DNA from: Macrostomum hystrix
Taxonomy: Eukaryota; Platyhelminthes; Macrostomidae
Assembly (NCBI GenBank): GCA_950097015.1
Contig: CATNEN010000024.1
Location: 6,400,001-6,464,000, forward strand
Length of the DNA stretch: 64,000 nt
Reading direction: 5' to 3'
Below are positions 1 to 12,024 of the stretch, piece after piece (position 1 is the first letter of the stretch; each line of letters begins with the position of its first letter). The translations under genes were made by a program, and so were the position numbers. The notes under the pieces were generated by a model, which worked only from the letters and a program-made list of their open reading frames with translations, was not told where the DNA came from and made no database searches.

Positions 1-790
1 TACACACTATGTGGCCGGAGGGGAAGGAGAAACCTAGAGGAGAAGGGGAGAGGCGACAAGTGGGGAAGTCTCCCCAATTCGCCACCGGCATTGCCGGCGA
101 CCGCAAAAAAGTGAAAAAGAGTCCAAACTAAAAGGCTAAGCCTTTGAGCTGCTCTGCTCACAATTGGTGGCGAGAATGCCCTGAACAAATCCGCGGGCTT
201 CGAGCTGTCCGTTGCAAGAACTCTTATTTTACTCACTTCTTTTAAAATACTCACGAGGCCAGGCTTCTTCTGTGCCAAGGCCCAACAATTCCACCTGCAT
301 GCCCGACCCGGAGACTAAAACCTCCCCAAACTAATATCACACGCGGGATGTCGACGGTTGCTAAAAATGTGCGCGAGGGGAGCTGAAATGGGATCTAAAA
401 ATTAGCGACAGAAGTAAAGAGAGCGAGGGGGAAGGAGTGAGGGAGAGCAGGTCATGGACTGAGCAGATAATTGTGAGGTTTTTGTGGGAAAGCCTTGCGG
501 TGGACAGGATGCAGAGGAAGCTACAGTGGGATGTTGACGACTGGGGAACTGCTGGACTGGGGGGGGCGGGCGGGATAGAGAAAATTTCATGCCGCAGCTG
601 GTTGCAGTTTCGCTTGGTTTCGATGTGGGGAAATGGAAAAAGGGAAATGGGATTAAGGAAGTGGAGGCTGAAAGAAGACGCAGCGAAGCGGCTGCAGGGC
701 CAAAATAGGTCGCCCTGAAATGCAACTTTGCGCACAGCGGTCAGACTTTGAGCCCGCTATCGCCAGAGCTGCTCTCTTTCCCTCTCTCAC
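1..790. other. No coding exon seen (within or beyond the GPSM2 intron)
   Basis: Purine-rich plus strand at 1-120 and 430-720, with a C-homopolymer at about 1009-1017 just beyond the second exon. No TPR-coding segment was found on the minus strand. Short open frames here have no family resemblance. Confidence 0.5.
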
Positions 791-1726
791 CTTATCTCCG
801 GCCTCCTGAGCGATCTGCATCTGCTGCTGGAAACGAGCCGCCGCTTCGTCCAGTCGGCCAAGCGTCTTCAGGGCGTTGCCTAGGTTACCAGAGGCCTTCG
901 CCTCGCCGGCTTTGTCTAGCATCGACCTAGGGAGGTGGCGGGGCGATCGTAAATCGATATTTCGTGCAGGCAGGTTAGCTGTGCCGCGTGCGCCAAGTAG
1001 TATTTCCCCCCCCCCCCTAGAAATACAACAGTCCACAGGAAGCAAGGATTTATATTGATTTCAACTGGCAGTAAAGGCAGATAAGGATTATTGGCTACTT
1101 TAAGGCAAAAGTCAACTAATTGTTCATCGTAATAAATTAAGAAAATTTATTTGATTTTAGTATGCAAGCTCACTATAGACAGAATTGACAAAATAGATGT
1201 TGACAATAGATGTACGTACCTATAATTTGCTGTAAAAATGTACATTTTACGATTCACGACTTTAACCTGCTAAATTTTGCACATGCATTAGACAGCCGCT
1301 AGTTAGATTAAGTCTAATTCTAATTAAGTCTCGTAATTGAGCTATATGCAGTCTGTATCGAATGCAATTTGATACTTAAACAATTAATTCCTTTGAAAGC
1401 ACTTTTTTTAACAAGTTGCGAGCAAGTAAATTGTGTCAGACTTTCATTGCATTTCAGATCAATACTTACCTGCTTAGATCGTAGTCAAGCAGATGAAAAC
1501 TAAGCGCCTTGTCGTATTTTTCTAGATAAAAATATGCATTGCCAAGCTGACAGTAGAGAATTGAGCGCAACTTCTGACTGTCAGTTAGAAGCAAAGCGGA
1601 CTCTAGCAGTCGTACTCCGTGCTCGTGTTTTCCCTGTTGGCAAAGCAATTCTCCTTGGTGAGCTAGTTGAACACATTTCTGTTGCTGCAAGTCCAAGTGA
1701 TCTTCATCGTTTACTGGCTCCGTCAT
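791..1726 (-). CDS. GPSM2: LGN/Pins (G-protein-signalling modulator) TPR protein, 5' part only
   Basis: Two minus-strand exons, 1470-1726 and 791-926, join in phase 2 and give 130 residues starting at the ATG at 1726. The peptide reads as the first TPR repeats of LGN/Pins: a helix pair containing QLGNAYFYL (about residues 61-69), then GEAKASGNLGN and an FDEA-like LDEAAARF segment ending EAGDK. Members of this family bind NuMA/Mud through the TPRs and Galpha-GDP through C-terminal GoLoco motifs, which places spindle pulling forces at the cortex. The next exon (expected to begin VGEARALYN-like) and the GoLoco part are not in the window, so the gene continues off the left edge. An AG acceptor abuts the ATG (1727-1728), so either the ATG is first used in a trans-spliced mRNA or a further upstream exon exists. 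Family assignment rests on remembered conservation; splice sites are seen directly. Confidence 0.85.
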
Positions 1727-1745
1727 CTAAAATGAGAATCGTGAA
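1727..1745 (-). promoter_or_regulatory. 3' splice acceptor directly abutting the GPSM2 start codon
   Basis: On the minus strand a T-rich run, TTCTCATTTTAG, is followed immediately by ATG. There is no visible upstream exon. It could be a spliced-leader acceptor or the end of a 5' intron. Confidence 0.5.
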
Positions 1746-4499
1746 ACGAATTGAAAGCTTATCACGTCAGAGACGCATTTATTTATCACCATACCTCATA
1801 CCTAGACACCATATCTAGGCATGCTTTAGCTTAATCAGGTTCTATTTGCGCTTAAAAGTGCTTTTTGGAAATAACTTTAATTAAAAAATAAAAGTGAGAC
1901 TAAAAATAAAGGCTCTCCGAGATTTTCAATAAAAAAATGCTATGAACATTAAAAAAAATAGAAAATTCGCAGCAACTGTTACGATCCTTATGATCAGCAT
2001 ATGAAGTTTATTTTCAATCTCAACTCAGGGACAACTGAAACAACTGAAACAACATGAATCTCAACTAATCATAAAAATATACATAACTATGAATATTGCA
2101 GGCTGCAGCTCGTTCTGCAAAACATAAATAAGTTTTATGTATGTATGCGTAGTTCTCAACAGGTTCCTATTGGAGATGACTATAAAAACCTATTCCAGAC
2201 GAAAATGATTACTAAACAAATAAACTCCGTTTCCAAATTGTACAAATCTTTGAGCCGATTAGGTTTATTTCGGAATCTATATGTCAAAACTCACCATGTC
2301 CTATTTAAATTAAGTTATGCAACTCCAATCGTCGTTTCGAAGAACAATTCTTCCTCAAAGCAGTACCCAGCCAGACACAGCGGTGGGAAAGTGTTCATGA
2401 TGAAAAAACGCAGATTTGAGTTACTGAGTTTTTCTATTATTTATTTGCATCAAAATTTCATGTTTTTAAACTAATCGAATGGTTTTTGAAGCAGTATTTT
2501 TAAACAATTGGATAATTTAAATTTCTTAGCGAAATTGTTTGGTTATACTTTATGCTTTTTTCAACTGAGTTTTCGCGTAACTTGTTCGAGCGCTTTAAAT
2601 ACATGCAAACATATGCAAATATGCAGACATCATGATGTGAAGCTCATTTCATGAAGACATCATCATGAAAAGAGCAGCATTTTTTTCAATTTTCAAACTT
2701 GTATTTACATCATCAGTAATGTAAAGTCACTGACACAATCAACTTATAGCTAACTGATGCTAATTTAGATATCACCTTGTTTGTGTACTGCTAGCTTTTC
2801 TTATGTTGTTACATATGGTAGTAAGACGTTAGAGTAATGCTCAGTTTAGCTAATCAAATTTATGCTAAAAATCTTTCATTTCATGGGCCTAATAGGTATA
2901 TGCTTATGTCTGTATTGGTGTCTTAATTAGTTAGAGTGCATGAATATTATCGATATAGCCAAGGCAAGGACCGAGGTAATAAAAGGTAGGGCCTAAAGCA
3001 GAATATTGTTTTAAAACGAATTTTAGGTCTCACAAGTTTATAGTACAGGCAGGAATGTAACAAAAACATTAATTAGCCACCTATTTTATAAAGCTCAATG
3101 ATAATTAAATGATTTATCATTCAAATTTCCAAAAATAAATTTTGATTACCAGTTAATTGTCCAAATTATGATTTTTTTGTTTATAATTTTAGTTACAAAA
3201 TTTTTAAAACTTTTAAAAAGAGTTGAACAAAATTCAAAAAGTTTTAAAATAAATTTCAGTATTGCTTGCACACCCTTAGATGCATTCAGCATAGAATACA
3301 GACATTCCACTCACTGACTCACATTTCTTTTGATCCATTTAGGGTTTTCAATTTTATCATATGGGCCATTTCATTGCTCAGAATTTTTGCCTGGCTTAAT
3401 GCTAGGCAGGCCTTTGTGCAAACATCATGATATTAAGTTTTACAGTATAATTCAACCAAATTCCTTTCCCAGATGCCTTTTAATAGTTGTAAGACCCCAC
3501 TAATCTTATTATAAGAAGAAAAGATTGTCTTAACATAAAAAACCTTAAGATAATAATTAGATGTTAATGGAATGGGTTATTAACAATCTGTATTACAGAA
3601 TATTACGTACAAAATGAATGAATTTATCATTACAATGTATATTTTAATTTTATTATAATATAGGGCCTATCTAGCTAATTATCTAAGACATAGGTAGACA
3701 TGGCACAAAAAAGTATAAGTAGACAGTGCTCAACCTGATGATCATTGGCCTTATCCTTGCTATGCCAATAATTTTCAGCTTATCTATATAAGAAATGTTT
3801 GAACCATATAAATTTTTTAAAAATCTAACTAATAAGTATCACATATAAAAAATCAAAGATGTTGAATAACCATGCAAGTGATAATTGTTATGCTGTATTG
3901 CAGCATTCCACTGTTTAGGCAAGTTATTGAATGTTGTCATTGATACATAAAATATTAGTATGGAAAGGTCCACAAGGCCACATTGTGCTATAGTATGGCA
4001 CAAAAATATGTGCACTAAATCACAGCTATTCCATGCCAGCTGTCTCACTGGATATGTCAATATGATCTGCAATTGGTAAAAATTTATTTTATGGTGTTAA
4101 AATTGTAATCTTGCTAGAATATAGTATTGAAGGAAATGATACAGAATTAGTTAATGTAATTGTTGGATAGAGCTATTAAATGAAGTTAACTAAAAAGGAA
4201 TAAAAAACAGTTACCAGTTTCAGAAAAGATTTATCTTTGGAGGACTAGGATATAAATTTTAAAGAGAAATGCCTAAAATTTATAGAAAATAAGCTATAAA
4301 GTTATGCTAACAGTTAGAAAAGTAGAACTACTAATTCCCTTAGCTGTATATTTATTATCTACCTTGTAAAAAACTACTAAATGTTTTTTAAAAGTCTATT
4401 AAAATTCAAGAATTTTCTCCTAAGTAGAATTCTCATACTTTTGATAATAATACAATTTTAAAATCGCCTCATTTTTGTGCTTTTTTAACGGTTTATTCC
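1746..4499. other. AT-rich head-to-head spacer between GPSM2 (minus) and RPLP0 (plus)
   Basis: About 2.75 kb of AT-rich sequence without convincing exons, tandem arrays or tRNA-like elements. It must contain the promoters of both divergent genes unless a remote 5' exon exists. No TATA/initiator arrangement could be assigned with confidence. Confidence 0.5.
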
Positions 4500-4501
4500 A
4501 G
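4484..4501 (+). promoter_or_regulatory. 3' splice acceptor 17 nt upstream of the RPLP0 ATG
   Basis: The pyrimidine-rich run TTTATTCCAG ends at 4501 and the ATG is at 4519. No matching first exon is visible. It is either a spliced-leader acceptor or the end of a 5'UTR intron. Confidence 0.6.
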
Positions 4502-4518
4502 CCAATAACGCCAGCATC

Positions 4519-5631
4519 ATGGTCAAGGGAGACAAGCGCAAATGGAAGGAAGGCTTCTTTGAGAAGCTAACAGCCCTGCTGAACGAGTACTCCAAGGCTT
4601 TCATTGTCAGCGTGGACAATGTCGGCTCAAATCAGATGCAACAGATCAGGCAGTCGATGCGCAATGAAGCCGTGATCCTAATTGGCAAGAACACCATGAT
4701 CAGAAAGGTAGTGCGCGCCATGCTCGAGGACCATCCCACCCTTGAGAAGCTGCTGCCCCATGTTCGCCTGAACGTTGGCTTTGTGTTCACAAATCAGGAT
4801 CTGAACGAGGTGCGGACCAAGATCGAAGCCAACCAGGTGGCCGCCCCTGCCAGGGCTGGCGCTATCGCCCCATGCGATGTTGTTGTTCCGGCTCAGAACA
4901 CCGGCCTTGGACCAGAGAAGACCAGCTTCTTTCAGGCGTTGAACATCCAGACTAAGATTACTCGAGGCACCATTGAAATCTTGTCGGATGTGCCGCTGAT
5001 TAAGAAGAACACCAAGGTAATGTTTGTTGGTGTGTTGTCACATATGTCACATATTAAGGAAAAGCGATACTTTCATTCGAATGGCAACGAAAATTATGCA
5101 CATGCCGGCTATGCATTTTTTACATAAATTCCGTGTACTTAATTGTTACTTTTAAACTCCTCCCAAACACAGGTCGGCCAGTCCGAGGCCACGCTGCTCA
5201 ACATGCTGAAGATTTCGCCGTTCTCTTACGGCCTTCGCATTCGCCAGGTTTACGACAATGGCAGCGTGTTCGGACCACAGGTGCTGGACATTCGCGACGA
5301 GGACATCCGGGCCAGATTTCTGGCCGGCAGTCGCCGCATCGCCGCCCTGTCTCTGCAGCTGGGGGTGCCAACTCTGGCCTCGGCGCCTCATTCCATCGTC
5401 AACGCGTTCAAACGCTGCTTAGCCGTCGCCGTTGAGACCGACTACGAATTCCCCTTGGCCAAGACTGTCAAGGAGTACCTGAAGGATCCCAGCAAGTTTG
5501 CCGCCGCCGCCGCTCCGGCTGCTGCTCCGGCCGCTGCCGCCGCCGCTGCGCCGGCCGCCAAGAAGGAAGAGAAGAAGGCTGAGAGCTCCGAGGAGTCGGA
5601 CGACGACATGGGCATGAGCCTGTTCGATTGA
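4519..5631 (+). CDS. RPLP0: 60S acidic ribosomal protein P0 (uL10)
   Basis: Exons 4519-5016 and 5173-5631 join in phase 0 (intron 156 nt) and encode 318 residues, against 317 in human P0. P0 forms the base of the ribosomal stalk, binds 28S rRNA with L12, and carries P1/P2 dimers that recruit elongation factors. Visible landmarks are the N-terminal [12 protein letters not shown] block, [11 protein letters not shown], the GKNTMIRK motif, [41 protein letters not shown] after the intron, an Ala/Pro-rich hinge (about residues 280-300) and an acidic tail ending [10 protein letters not shown]. The tail differs from the usual animal DDDMGFGLFD. Wobble positions are strongly GC, as expected for a highly expressed gene. 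Certain at the family level. Confidence 0.98.
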
Positions 5632-6229
5632 TCCCAGCACCTGATTGGCCAGGCTATGGGTTTTGAAGAGAGACAATTGTGAATTGAATGCTTTGCGGGA
5701 CTGAAGGATCTAGGTAGAATGAAAATTGAAAGAGAAAAAAATATTTATAACAAATTCAAACACAGAGCTATTCCGGTTCTGGAGTGTGCATTCCCCCATC
5801 GGTGGGGAAGCACGGTTTTGCTTGGATTGAATTCCGTTTTTTGCTTGTTCCCTTGTTTTCTACACGTATATCCCTAGCATTATATTTTAGTTTTTAGATT
5901 TAGAAGTAGTTAGTTAGTTCATTCAAGGACGTGAAATTATCTTAGCGTCAAACAGCAAATGTATTTCGATTAAGGAATTTAACTAGACAAATCGATTTAC
6001 AAAATGCTTATTAAATTGACGCAATATTACCTGTGACGAGTGAAAAATCACCTGCTGAATAAGTAATTAGGTAGTTTTTCAGCGGGATCAAATCACTCTA
6101 ACAGGTTGAACGCGATGAACTTTATGTTTACAAAATTGTTCATATATTTTAGCTCCTAGTTCTCACCTGACCATTTTTCTTCTAATACCCACCTGACTAA
6201 ACTTTTGATTATCCTAGTTCTAACGTGAA

Positions 6230-7680
6230 GAGATATCTTCCAATTCTCACTTGATCAAATATCTAATTCTCCCAATTCTCACCTGATCAAATATCTAATT
6301 CTCCCAATTCTCACCTGATCAAATATCTAATTCTCCCAATTCTCACCTGATCGAATATCTAATTCCCCCAATTCTCACCTGATCGAATATCTAATTCCCC
6401 CAATTCTCACCTGATCGAATATCTAATACTCCCAATTCTCACCTGATCGAATATCTAATACTCCCAATTCTCACCTGATCAAATATCTAATTCTCCCAAT
6501 TCTCACCTGATCAAATATCTAATTCTCCCAATTCTCACTTGATCAAATATCTAATTCTCCCAATTCTCACCTGATCGAATATCTAATTCTCCCAATTCTC
6601 ACCTGATCGAATATCTAATTCCCCCAATTCTCACCTGATCGAATATCTAATACTCCCAATTCTCACCTGATCGAATATCTAATACTCCCAATTCTCACCT
6701 GATCGAATATCTAATACTCCCAATTCTCACCTGATCGAATATCTAATTCTCCCAATTCTCACCTGATCGAATATCTAATACTCCCAATTCTCACCTGATC
6801 AAATATCTAATTCTCCCAATTCTCACCGGATCGAATATCTAATTCTCCCAATTCTCACCTGATCAAATATATAATTCTCCCAATTCTCACCTGATCGAAT
6901 ATCTAATTCTCCCAATTCTCACCTGATCGAAAATCTAATACTCCCAATTCTCACCTGATCAAATATCTAATTCTCCCAATTCTCACCTGATCGAATATCT
7001 AATTCTCCCAATTCTCACCTGATCGAATATCTAATTCCCCAATTCTCCAAATAGATCTAATTCTCCAATTAGATCGAATATCTAATTCCCCCAATTCTCA
7101 CGTGATCGATGAAATATCTAATTCCCCAATTCTCCAATTAGATTTAATTCCCCAATTAGATCGAATATCTAATTCCCCCATTTCTCACCTGATCGATCGA
7201 ATATCTAATTCCCCCAATTCTCACCTGATCAAATATCTTAATTCCCCCAATTCTCACCAGATCAAATATCTAATTCCCCCCAATTCTCACCTGATCAAAT
7301 ATCTAATACTCCCATTCTCACCTAATCAATCTCCAACTCTCACCTGATCAATCTCCAACTCTCACCTGATCAATCTCAAACTCTCACCTGATCAATCTCC
7401 AATTCTCACCTGATCAATCTCCAACTCTCACCTGATCAATCTCCAACTCTCACCTGATCAATCTCCAACTCTCACCTGATCAATCTCCAATTCTTACCTA
7501 ATCAATCTCCAATTCTTACCTAATCAATCTCCAATTCTTACCTGATCAATCTCCAATTCTTACCTAATCAATCTCCAATTCTCACCTGATCAATTTCCAA
7601 CTCTCACCTGATCAATCTCCAATTCTTACCTAATCAATCTCCAATTCTCACCTGATCATTCTTTAATTCTCACAATTCTG
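6230..7680 (+). repeat. Minisatellite, 32-bp units grading into 22-bp units
   Basis: It lies between RPLP0 and the four-pass protein gene. The left part repeats a 32-bp unit containing AATTCTCACCTGATC and ATATCTAATTC. From about 7320 the unit shortens to 22 bp (ATCAATCTCCAACTCTCACC). The shared CTCACCTGATC core shows the 22-bp unit arose by an internal deletion of the 32-bp unit. Confidence 0.95.
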
Positions 7681-7809
7681 ACCTGACAAAATGTCTCATA
7701 CTTTAAATTCTCAGTTAAAAAAACTATTTCAAAGACATTCTCAACTTGTCCTTATGCTAATTTCAATTTATTCATCATGTTTTAATGATAACATATTTTT
7801 GCAATTAAA

Positions 7810-7824
7810 TTTCTATTATTACAG
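7810..7824 (+). promoter_or_regulatory. 3' splice acceptor upstream of the four-pass protein gene
   Basis: TTTCTATTATTACAG ends at 7824, about 105 nt before the chosen ATG at 7930. Sequence between is short and AT-poorer, consistent with a 5'UTR exon. Confidence 0.5.
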
Positions 7825-7929
7825 TGGTAGCAACACGAAACCAGAGTCCACAGACCCCACTTATTTAGCGTCTGTCTGGGACACCTTTATACAATGAACG
7901 CATAAAGATAACGCAGACTCACTAGCTCA

Positions 7930-9913
7930 ATGGCTCCGCCTAGACGTCGCTGCTTGCTGGATTGCAGGCGGGCGCGCAACGAGAATCTATTAGTGATGTC
8001 ACTAATTCAGGGCCTTTGCGGCCTGTGCGCAATCATTCTGTCATCGGTGTCGCTTGCTTCAGCTGCTCCCAAGCCACCATTGCCGCCACTAGACAAGGCG
8101 GCTTGCCTGGTGTCCGGTCTAGTGATGCTCGTCACCTCAGTGCACGGACTTGTCACCAGTCGGCGGAAAACCTACTGCACCGTGCTGGCATTGCTAGTGA
8201 GTGATCTCTCTACTTCAGGTTAGCTCTGGCTATCCCAGTCCCCTGTACTTCAGGTTAGCTCTGGCTATCCCAGTCCCCTGTACTTCATGTTAGCTCTGGC
8301 TATCCCAGTCCCCTGTACTTCAGGTTAGCTCTGGCTATCCCAGTCCCCTGTACTTCAGGTTAGCTCTGGCTATCCCAGTCCCCTGTACTTCAGGTTAGCT
8401 CTGGCTATCCCAGTCCCCTGTACTTCAGGTTAGCTCTGGCTATCCCAGTCCCCTGTACTTCAGGTTAGCTCTGGCTATCCCAGTCCCCTGTACTTCATGT
8501 TAGCTCTGGCTATCCCAGTCCCCTGTACTTCAGGTTAGCTCTGGCTATCCCAGTCCCCTGTACTTCAGGTTAGCTCTGGCTATCCCAGTCCCCTGTACTT
8601 CAGGTTAGCTCTGGCTATCCCAGTCCCCTGTACTTCATGTTAGCTCTGGCTATCCCAGTCCCCTGTACTTCAGGTTAGCTCTGGCTATCCCAGTCCCCTG
8701 TACTTCAGGTTAGCTCTGGCTATCCCAGTCCCCTGTACTTCATGTTAGCTCTGGCTATCCCAGTCCCCTGTACTTCATGTTAGCTCTGGCTATCCCAGTC
8801 CCCTGTACTTCAGGTTAGCTCTGGCTATCCCAGTCCCCTGTACTTCAGGTTAGCTCTGGCTATCCCAGTCCCCTGTACTTCAGGTTAGCTCTGGCTATCC
8901 CAGTCCCCTGTACTTCATGTTAGCTCTGGCTATCCCAGTCCCCTGTACTTCAGGTTAGCTCTGGCTATCCCAGTCCCCTGTACTTCAGGTTAGCTCTGGC
9001 TATCCCAGTCCCCTGTACTTCAGGTTAGCTCTGGCTATCCCAGTCCCCTGTACTTCATGTTAGCTCTGGCTATCCCAGTCCCCTGTACTTCAGGTTAGCT
9101 CTGGCTATCCCAGTCCCCTGTACTTCAGGTTAGCTCTGGCTATCCCAGTCCCCTGTACTTCAGGTTAGCTCTGGCTATCCCAGTCCCCTGTACTTCAGGT
9201 TAGCTCTGGCTATCCCAGTCCCCTGTACTTCAGGTTAGCTCTGGCTATCCCAGTCCCCTGTACTTCAGGTTAGCTCTGCCTGTCCCAGTCCCCTGTACTT
9301 CAGGTTAGCTCTGGCTATCGCAATCCTTCAGCTACGTCTCCCAGTTACTTTAGATAATCATCAAAAATGTAGAAATTCACATTTGCATTTTTATCTGCTG
9401 CTTACTACTGTCAGTAGCATGTTTGGGATTGTTTAACGATTAAATCGCTGTATCGATCAGGTGCTATGTATACTGTCCTGCATCGCCAATGCCAGTCTGT
9501 TGCTATCCTGCGCCTGCGGCTTGTATCACTTTGTCTCCGGGTATCACAGCGTAGGCGCTTCAAGCATTAGCTCCTCTTCGTTGGCCCTGTCAGATTTAGT
9601 GATTAGCATTCTGTTATTGCTGATTGGCCTGCTCGACCTGGGCGTGGCTGTCGCCTGCGGCGTTCTGTGCGGCCGTCAGGTGTGTCGGCACGATCCGCGC
9701 ATCGGCCTGCATCCAGGCGGCCGCGGCCTAATAGTACTGCAGCTTCGGGAAAACCTGCTGCCGCCGCCTCCTGCTTACGCTGCTGGCCCAGCCACGATTA
9801 GCAGGCTGACTGCACCGCCGCCGGCGCCGTTACTGCTACCTCTGCAACCGTTGAATGTTCCGCTGCCACCGCAGTACAGCAGTAGCTATAGCCTAGAAGT
9901 TACTACCAATTGA
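7930..9913 (+). CDS. Four-pass membrane protein with PPxY tail, family not recognised
   Basis: Exons 7930-8196 and 9461-9913 join in phase 0 and give 239 residues. There are four hydrophobic segments, at about residues 20-45, 57-76, 83-105 and 130-158, with a basic N-terminus (PRRR) and both ends probably cytoplasmic. The overall shape is like MS4A/CD20-type, clarin-type or MARVEL-type tetraspan proteins, but I recognise no diagnostic motif. The tail (159-239) is rich in Pro and contains PPPPAY at 190-195, a PPxY ligand for WW domains (NEDD4-type ligases or YAP are the known partners of such motifs). Cys residues are concentrated in segments 3-4, which may be palmitoylated near the membrane. 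Splice junctions lie inside hydrophobic segment 3, and the joined segment is only complete across the intron, which supports the model. The start is the first ATG after the acceptor at 7824. Function unknown. Confidence 0.75.
8205..9325 (+). repeat. Intronic minisatellite, 35-bp unit (four-pass gene)
   Basis: About 32 near-perfect copies fill the single intron (8197-9460). The unit contains TTCAGGTTAGCTCTGGCTAT. A recurring G/T variant (TTCAGGTT versus TTCATGTT) alternates at intervals, indicating higher-order duplication. Every G-type unit holds an acceptor-plus-donor-like TTCAG/GTTAG. Confidence 0.97.
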
Positions 9914-9973
9914 TGCAATGCCACTAATCTGTACTCGAACTTTATCTGCTTGCGAAAAAAATTGCTTGATTAA

Positions 9974-9979
9974 AATAAA
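9974..9979 (+). terminator. Poly(A) signal AATAAA of the four-pass gene
   Basis: Canonical hexamer about 60 nt after the stop codon. Confidence 0.6.
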
Positions 9980-10009
9980 TATGTTACTTTACCTACAGAA
10001 TTCTATGAC

Positions 10010-10240
10010 ATATTGCTTAGTAGGGGCAGATGTACTGTAACCAGGGGCACAGCCACAGCTATTGCACTTTCAGAGGCTGCTTATAGCTGTTCAGTCCATG
10101 GACTGGATATCCCGGCTGGATGGACTGAAGGTCTAGGCAACTATATATCTTGCTCAATTACACTAAGTATTCCGCTTCGGTTGGGAATCGATCTCCCGAC
10201 CTCTAGGTCAAAAATGCAAAGCTCAGACCAATTTACAAGC
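10010..10240 (-). mobile_element. tRNA-derived SINE, family A, diverged copy
   Basis: Reading the minus strand, a degraded tRNA-like head with a B-box-like GATCGATTCCC (about 10180-10200) is followed by the family body, including the palindrome CAGTCCATGGACTG and the segment related to the copies at 19675-19968 and 29684-29822. It lies just downstream of the four-pass gene. Confidence 0.7.
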
Positions 10241-11004
10241 TCCCAAAGATTTCCCTTAATTGTCAGATCCTTTTATTATTGATCCAGTTTTTAGTTTCCT
10301 GCAGATTTGTAGATTTACTTTTCCAATACCCCTTGGTGCTTCTGTCTGACGCAGAGACGCATGCATTGCTGGTCAATAGTTATTTTCATTTGAGGTAACC
10401 GAACTTTCCTTATAGCCTTTTGTATAAGTTTGAGTTTAGCACATCTAATTTCAGAGTTTCTTATTTCTAAATTTACCACCTCTACAGCCTTACATTCAAT
10501 TCACTGTACACAATCACTGCCCTACGCTTCCATTGTATTCATTTGCGAAAATTATCTTTCTTTTGGCAAATTTGTTTTATGGCTTAACACGTGGACTTGT
10601 TTTTGTAGTTTTCTGTGACTTCACTTATTTTTTTTCAATGTTTGTTTTTGAAGATCTGGACCATGTGCTCTGACAACTTGCTTGCCCATATTTTTGAAAC
10701 TCAGTTCTTTTACGAGTAATTCTAAGATTAATTTGCGCAGAAACACTCAAAAAGTCTGTCATTATTACGCGTGATTCCTAGTAAAAAATACAATTTTATA
10801 ATTACTCAAATGATTTCACAGATTTACGAAGCTAACATTTTATTCATATTTTTTCTGTGCCAATTTGCTTTTTAGGAAATATTTTTTCTTTTTGGCAAAA
10901 TTACAAAAAATTATACATTTGAATTTTGACATAAAAACTTGTACTTTGTTGTATTCTTATTTTTACTCGTATTAGATGATTCTGTCAATTTTATTATAAC
11001 TATT
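10241..11004. other. AT-rich intergenic stretch, nothing recognised
   Basis: No exon, tandem array or structured RNA is evident between the SINE and the next array. Confidence 0.5.
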
Positions 11005-11890
11005 AGATATTCACACTTCCCATTACCTAATTATCATACCCATTCACAATTATCCCCCACTTCCCGTTCCCCAATGAACATCCCCTATTCATAATTATCC
11101 CACTTCCCATTCCCTAATAATCATCCCCATTCACAATTATCCCACACTTCCCATTCCCTAATTATCATCCCCATTCACAATTATCCCACACTTCCCATTC
11201 CCTAATAATCATCCCCATTCACAATTATCCACCCACTTCCCGTTCCCTAATAATCATCCCCTATTCACAATTATCCCCCACTTACCATTCCCTAATGAAC
11301 ATCCCCTATTCACGTTTACCCCCCACTTCCCATTCCCTAATAATCATCCCCTATTCACAATTATCTCCCACTTCCCGTTCACCAATGAACATCCCCTATT
11401 CACAATTATCCCACACTTCCCATTCCCTAATAATCATCCCCATTCACAATTATCCCCCACTTCCCATTCCCTAATAATCATCCCCATTCACAATTATCCC
11501 CCACTTCCCGTTCCCTAATAATCATCCCCTATTCACATTTATCCCCCACTTACCATTCCCTAATAATCATCCCCTATTCACATTTATCCCCCACTTACCA
11601 TTCCCTATTGAACATCCCCTATTCACATTTATCCCCCACTTCCCATTCCCTAATAATCATCCCCTATTCACATTTATCCCCCACTTACCATTCCCTAATA
11701 ATCATCCCCTATTCACAATTATCCCACACTTCCCATTCCCTAATAATCATCCCCATTCACAATTATCCCCCACTTCCCGTTCCCTAATAATCATCCCCTA
11801 TTCACATTTATCCCCCACTTACCATTCCCTAATAATCATCCCCTATTCACATTTATCCCCCACTTCCCGTTCCCCAATGAACATCCCATC
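11005..11890 (+). repeat. Minisatellite, about 45-bp unit, upstream of DCTN5
   Basis: Units contain CACTTCCCATTCCCTAATAA and CATTCACAATTATCCCC, with several variants (CTATTCAC, CCAATGAAC) arranged in mixed order. Strong C bias on the plus strand. It ends about 110 bp before the acceptor that precedes DCTN5. Confidence 0.95.
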
Positions 11891-11984
11891 TACAACAACC
11901 CTAAATTTCCTTTTACGAGATAGAATCTTTTTATAATAACTAGCACTATCCGTTCTTGGTAATTACTACTTCCCTGGGGACTAA

Positions 11985-11999
11985 AGATTCTCTCTACAG
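11985..11999 (+). promoter_or_regulatory. 3' splice acceptor 25 nt upstream of the DCTN5 ATG
   Basis: GATTCTCTCTACAG ends at 11999 and the ATG is at 12025. It has a good polypyrimidine tract and no visible first exon. Confidence 0.6.
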
Positions 12000-12024
12000 A
12001 ATCAGCTTTAACAAAAGATACTGA

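Noticed and set aside
437-718. Short plus-strand frame as a gene
   Set aside because: Purine-rich low complexity inside or beside the GPSM2 intron; no family resemblance.
2145-2474. 109-residue plus-strand frame
   Set aside because: AT-rich codon use unlike the genes here, no domain, no splice context.
6230-7680. CRISPR-like array
   Set aside because: Units are contiguous with no unique spacers, in a eukaryotic genome: ordinary minisatellite.
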